A stretch of DNA of 64,000 bases from Cocos nucifera (lineage: Eukaryota > Streptophyta > Magnoliopsida > Arecales > Arecaceae), in NCBI GenBank assembly GCA_006176705.1, contig QRFJ01000302.1, positions 1,674,001-1,738,000 on the forward strand, given 5' to 3'. The notes under the pieces are model-generated. The model was not told where the DNA came from, ran no database searches, and worked only from the letters and a program-made list of their open reading frames with translations. Position numbers and translations under genes: made by a program. How positions within the stretch are numbered: position 1 is the first letter of the stretch; each line of letters starts with the position of its first letter. This document shows, piece by piece, positions 59,526 to 64,000 of the stretch.

Positions 59526-60679
59526 GGACGCCTCGCCACGACGGATTGTGGCGTTTGCCGCTCTTGATACGTCATGTTGGGCCAGAAAACGAAGTATGGG
59601 ACGAGCTTTCCATCTACCATATTTCCCCTGCTACTTATTTTAAAAAATAATTTTAAAAATTAAAATAATTTTTTTATCAATAAACGTACGATTATAAAAA
59701 AATTCTTATGGCATTCTCCTTCTTCCTCAATCTTTTAAAAACATAATTTTTATACTATACTACATATATTTAAATAAATTAATATTTTAAAAAATAATAT
59801 TTATCAATATAATATATAATCAAATAATAGACACTACCAACTATCTAGCAAACAAATTTATACATCATTCATAAAGCATTAAATTCACCGGTACGGACTA
59901 CTATATAGCCACTTACCTAATAAATCCAGGTCAAATCATACTGCACAATGTCCTAATATTACATATATGGTGTTTCACGGGAATATCGCAAAAATTGGAT
60001 AGGTCATATAAAATTTTAACTTGATCACGTTACATTTCATTTATGCACTGTGTCACCTCTTTGCATCTCATGGTATGGCCGGACTCACACATGATGGGCC
60101 TTATTTAATGGTAAGTCAGAAAAATTTAAAGGCAATCCCGACACAAATCCATAGTACTTCTAAATCTAAACCTACGTCATCAGTTGGAACAGGTAACCTG
60201 TACGAAAACTTCTACCTTGGGTAATGAAACATGGTTACACATGTTCGAAAATGGCCCACAAAATCAAAACCTAGCTGAATCGTCCTATATATATTGTTAA
60301 GCCAACATAACGAGTATGGAATTGAAGGTGCCGACTAGCTTGTGGGTAAAGTTTCACTAATTGCACAAGAGACTTGGAATTGAGAAAAAGAAACAAAGAC
60401 TTTAATTTGCATTATTTATGCAAACCAATTCAACATGAACCTCAGCTCGAGCCCAGTAATTTGCATACCTAACTCTGGTTAGCACGCCAAAAGGAAAATG
60501 AAAGGGGAACACGGCAATCAAAAGTTTTGAAACAACAAAACTTTTGCAATTTCCAATACAAAAACCAAAGGTTAAAGCTGCGGTTAGAGTCGGATGGAGA
60601 GAAGCTCTCGAGTGCTCGGCTAAACTCTCCTCCGTCCACCCTGTGATACGAAAACTAAAGATTACACACCAAACTTATA
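59526..60679. other. Intergenic region
   Basis: Promoter side of the ATPase gene at the left and 3' side of the next gene at the right. AT-rich at 59630-59880; no gene seen. Confidence 0.4.
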
Positions 60680-61132
60680 TCAAGCCTTCCCCACATGATC
60701 CATTCCCTGACCATCACCTCCTCGAGCAGTCCCCGGAGGCAACTCCGGCAGCTGATTCCCATCTGAATCGTACAAAATCCGGCCGGAGAAGTCAAGTGGC
60801 CGGCACTTCTCTCCCATGATGATGGACTTCTTCCACACGGCCTCCTCGTCGATTTCGTCGGCCTTCTTCCATGATATCATCTTGGCCACCTCCATGGCCT
60901 TGCTGCTGATGTTGCTCAAGTTGGAGAGGAGTTTTCGGTCCTCCCTATAGAGAGGGGCTGGGCCCCTGTTCTTCTTCTCCTTTGACATCTTCAAGTGCTT
61001 GTGGGTGGTGCAAAGGGAGATGACCATGGAGGCGATGGCGGCGATGGAGGCGAGGAGGAGGAGGAGGGTTGTGGTGTTGGAGATGGTTGTGAGGGTTGGG
61101 ATGGGGAGTTGGGCTTGAAGAAGCCGAGCCAT
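60680..61132 (-). CDS. Small single-pass membrane protein, plant-specific, function unknown
   Basis: A single open frame of 150 residues. Residues 1-14 are short and polar, followed by a strongly hydrophobic segment (about 15-42, including LLLLLASIAAIASMVISL) that should form one membrane helix or signal anchor. A basic stretch follows (HKHLKMSKEKKNR). The C-terminal half is soluble, with AVWKKSIIMGEKC and PLDFSGRILYDSDGNQL, a motif I associate with a family of uncharacterised plant proteins. The start is the first ATG after a CT-rich leader (GA repeat at 61151-61174 on the plus strand). Codon pattern and motif conservation favour a real gene, but I cannot give a function. Confidence 0.8.
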   Translation of the reverse strand: MARLLQAQLPIPTLTTISNTTTLLLLLASIAAIASMVISLCTTHKHLKMSKEKKNRGPAPLYREDRKLLSNLSNISSKAMEVAKMISWKKADEIDEEAVWKKSIIMGEKCRPLDFSGRILYDSDGNQLPELPPGTARGGDGQGMDHVGKA

Positions 61133-61137
61133 GGATA

Positions 61138-61139
<2 letters not shown>

Positions 61140-61174
<35 letters not shown>

Positions 61175-61177
61175 GAG
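61140..61177. repeat. GATA/GA microsatellite in the leader of the small membrane-protein gene
   Basis: AGAT repeats running into about twelve GA repeats, just upstream of the start codon; on the gene strand it is a CT-rich leader, common in plants. Confidence 0.85.
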
Positions 61178-61179
61178 GA

Positions 61180-62698
61180 GCTCTATTCGTGTGGAAAGGT
61201 CGTTGCAGCAGCCTCCGCCTTTAATGAAGGGGATAATAATCGGGAGTAGGATATTTTGGAGGGTAGAAGTGGGAAAAGAACATGCGACCTTCGTATATTA
61301 CAGAGACAACCCGTCATAGGATATTTTTGGATGCAATGTTGCGCACTTTGTATACGATACTTTTTGTGAAGAAATTTTAAACATAAATTGCATGTGTCTT
61401 TTTCATACGTAGCACTACAAAAGTAAATATATCAAATAATATGATTTTTTTCTTTCCATTAAGACTTTGGATAAATGAACTGAATGTGATTTGAGAAGAT
61501 AATATTATATGATATATCGCTTGTAAACTAAATTCCTATATGTTATCTTGTTGGAGATGATTTATTAGTAGCAGAGAAGTCCTGTAAATAAAATCATTTA
61601 TATGTATGATTAATGTGATGATATTTTTATGGCTCATCATTTTAATAATTCAAATACACTATTAAAATTATTTATCAAACATATAAATTTAATATATCAG
61701 TTCTTAATCATGTTCAATCACAGGATATAGTTTCCTTTTGTTTATTAAGCATGATCAGGTGCTGGTAACAAAATGCCTGCAAACCATTTTAAACAATCCC
61801 CAAGAAAAAAAAAAAAAAGGTAATGGCAATGCTTTAAATATAAGAACCGTGGGGGGCGATGTTGTCGAGCCCTAACGTTGTTTACCAGGTCAAGTCTGAC
61901 GGGCTCGAGTCGTTGCTGACGTACGTCGACAAGGGAACGCACCAGTCAAGCAAGTCCACTGTCAATTTACCGGCAACTGACGGTGACAAGCGAAGGCATC
62001 CGTGCGTTCCATTCGCTCAACTCCGGACAGTGCCGGTCTCAGCGCGACCGATAACCGGTCGGTGTCGGTCGATGCCAGCAAGCAATCTGTGGAATGGGAA
62101 AATACGAAGCGTGGAATGGCCTAAAACCAGCCAACCGACCACCACTCGCTCAGCAAAAAGTGGACCGTGGGGCCGAGGGAAACATACTAGAGACTCTGTC
62201 AGGGCCCTTTGATTAGAATCCAATGGCCCATGATGCAGGTTTATCTAATTCCAGTACTGGAAGAGGAAGAATATCTCCTCTAATTTAAGGGTTTTTAATA
62301 ATAGGGATGGTTCAGGGGTCCAGTGGGTGCGGTGGGAGCGTTGCTTTGGGTTTGGGCGAGAAGGAAGGGACACTTCTAAGCCAAGAACGTTAGTGGGAGT
62401 GTGGGAGCGGGACAAATTACTCAAGACGGGAATGCTGACATGACCAAACTTTCCAAGTGTTCGAAACTGAGACATGAACCGCCAACATTGGCTTCTCGTA
62501 TTTGTTTAGTTCGCACTTTTTCATGTTACACGAAAAAAGCACACCTTTAGTAGCTCTCAAGCCAACACCTTTTCATGGTAGAGTGCGGTATTCATGTTTT
62601 GAGAAGTGGGTGAGTCGAGTGTTTTCTTCCTAAAGTTGTGACTAATCGCAAAGAATTGGTTCAAAGCTAAATCAAATTAGCTTAAGCATTAGCATGTC
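61180..62698. other. Intergenic region with a GC-rich island
   Basis: AT-rich up to about 61840. 61850-62215 is GC-rich with the palindrome GACGTACGTC (61918-61927) and inverted GACCGA/TCGGTC near 62045-62070. It resembles a promoter or first-exon area, but no gene model can be supported. Confidence 0.35.
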
Positions 62699-63523
62699 TA
62701 TTGAGAAAAATGTCTCAAATTCTTTCATAATAAGCCTACAGCGAAGTTCAGGATGACGAACAGAATTCAACGAGTCCAAAAATAACCGAAACAGAGATCA
62801 GATGAAAAAGATATGTATGAAAAAGTATGTGAAGCTGTTAGACGGGACACAAAGACTGATACATATCGATGGGCCGCTAAGGCCCAGCGTGTAGGTAGGC
62901 CCAGTGCCATGAATCAAGGGCATTTCCTCCTGATTTCACATGGTCCATGGAGGACCAAAGGCATTTTCCATCCCATTTCATACGGTCTTTGGATTTTTTT
63001 TGTGGACCAATGTGTGATTCAATGATGACTGAAGCTTGTAGGCATGATTGGGAGTTGATCTAATAGGCTAAGACTTGTTAAAGATGTAATCAAAGATTGT
63101 TCTCCGAGTTGGACACGGACTAAGTCCTTTAAAAGATCTGTAGCAAACTAAGAGCTGAGTAGTGGTGGTTCGGCTGAGACCTAAGATGATGATAAATAGT
63201 AGATCAGAGGGCGCCAATAGACAACAGGAGCACAGAGCTCCAGTCAGACGGTTAGATAGTAAACTGCAGTCATTTTATGGGATTTTCAAAAGAGAGCTTT
63301 GTAAGGATAATTTCTAGTTGAGAAGATTATATACGAGTGTTGAAAGTAAATAATCTCTACTTATATTTATTTTTTTCATAGTGAAGCTTTACATGTCCCA
63401 TGAAGGTAAGCTTTTAAACTGATCTACGTACTTGATTATATTTTTTTTATTTTTTTTTTCTATCATAATATTCTGATACGAGATCTCCAATAATTGGTAT
63501 CAGAATCAGTTGATACCATAATA
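62699..63523 (+). mobile_element. Solo LTR of the copia-3 family
   Basis: 825 bp aligning with the copia-3 LTRs from start (TATTGAGAAAAATG against TGTTGAGAATAATG) to end (ATTGGTATCAGAATC... against ATTGGTATCAAAATG...). A perfect 5-bp duplication ATGTC flanks it (62694-62698 and 63524-63528), and no internal sequence is present. It therefore arose by recombination between the two LTRs of a former insertion. Both termini have decayed to TA...TA. The ORF at 62813-63025 is LTR sequence. Confidence 0.9.
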
Positions 63524-63528
63524 ATGTC

Positions 63529-64000
63529 TTCCTCGTTTATTTTCAACTAGTGCAAACTTGAGTCCAAAATTAAATTTAAAAAAAATTAAGTAGACTAAAC
63601 TTAACCATGCCTAGAGAAATAGGAGAAGATGTCAATGTGAGGGTGGCAATAGACAGAGCTGGGTCCAAGTCGAATTCAATTTGGGTTGAATGGTTGAATG
63701 CTAGGGGAAGAATGATGAGTCTAGCCTAAAATGGACCCAAAGTGGAATGGTTGAGCCCGGTTCTTAGCATAGCTGAAATTTTTGTGCTTGTCGTTATTGC
63801 ATTCCACTGGTCCTGAAAAAAGATGATATTGTAGGCTCTACTGCATGGCATCCATGTCCATTATGATCGTTTCATACTTGAATTCGGGAATATGAGAATT
63901 TCTAGGAAAATGAAAGCTAAGCTGAACCCATGTTCTTTGGGATTTGTTTTAGCATTAAGTTACCTACAAGCATGCTGAATTGCGGTGCAACACTCCTATG
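63529..64000. other. Intergenic, nothing recognised
   Basis: No coding or repeat feature supported up to the window end. Confidence 0.4.

Overview
The window is plant nuclear DNA. Intron-rich host genes (WEE1, a chloroplast ArsA/GET3-like ATPase, a plant TDY-type MAP-kinase relic) with GC-rich first exons and GT-AG introns sit in a matrix of nested LTR retrotransposons. The 5'-GC-rich host genes and the Tat-type Ty3/gypsy elements suggest a monocot; a palm is my best guess, but that is an inference.

Layout. 1-17563 is a retrotransposon nest. A Ty1/copia element (copia-2: 10947-11573 and 14804-about 17563) was split by a second copia element (copia-1: 1442-10946, 3' part and long 3' LTR only) and by a short gag-only copia (copia-3: 11574-14803, perfect target duplication AGCAG). 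Copia-1 was in turn split by a minus-strand Tat-type gypsy element (5141-9658, perfect duplication TCGAT) and abuts the end of another gypsy LTR at 1-1441. 17564-24341 is low-copy sequence with a decayed MAP-kinase gene on the minus strand (21188-23599). 24342-29840 is a gypsy element with gag but no pol. 32000-36489 is an intact ten-exon WEE1 gene on the minus strand with an E2F-type site upstream. 36941-43154 is the youngest-looking gypsy element (minus strand, nearly identical LTRs, internal deletion). 43155-44519 is AT-rich repeat DNA. 44520-53327 is the full-size relative that still carries gag, protease, reverse transcriptase, two RNase H domains and integrase, broken by about a dozen stops and two or more frameshifts. 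56118-59525 is an intact seven-exon chloroplast ArsA/GET3-like ATPase gene on the minus strand, and 60680-61132 a small single-exon membrane-protein gene on the same strand. 62699-63523 is a solo LTR of the copia-3 family with a perfect duplication ATGTC.

How parts relate. All gypsy copies share LTR ends, a primer-binding site around GGCGCT, and a hypervariable 3' untranslated region. That region is built of tandem short units, each able to form a hairpin. The 44520-53327 copy shows what the ancestral autonomous element encoded; the other three complete copies are deletion derivatives that would need enzymes in trans. In-frame stops in the big copy fall mainly at positions where the family has Gln, i.e. 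CAG to TAG, which fits decay of CHG-methylated cytosines. The youngest gypsy copy sits about 450 bp upstream of WEE1 on the same strand, so its 3' LTR promoter points at the gene.
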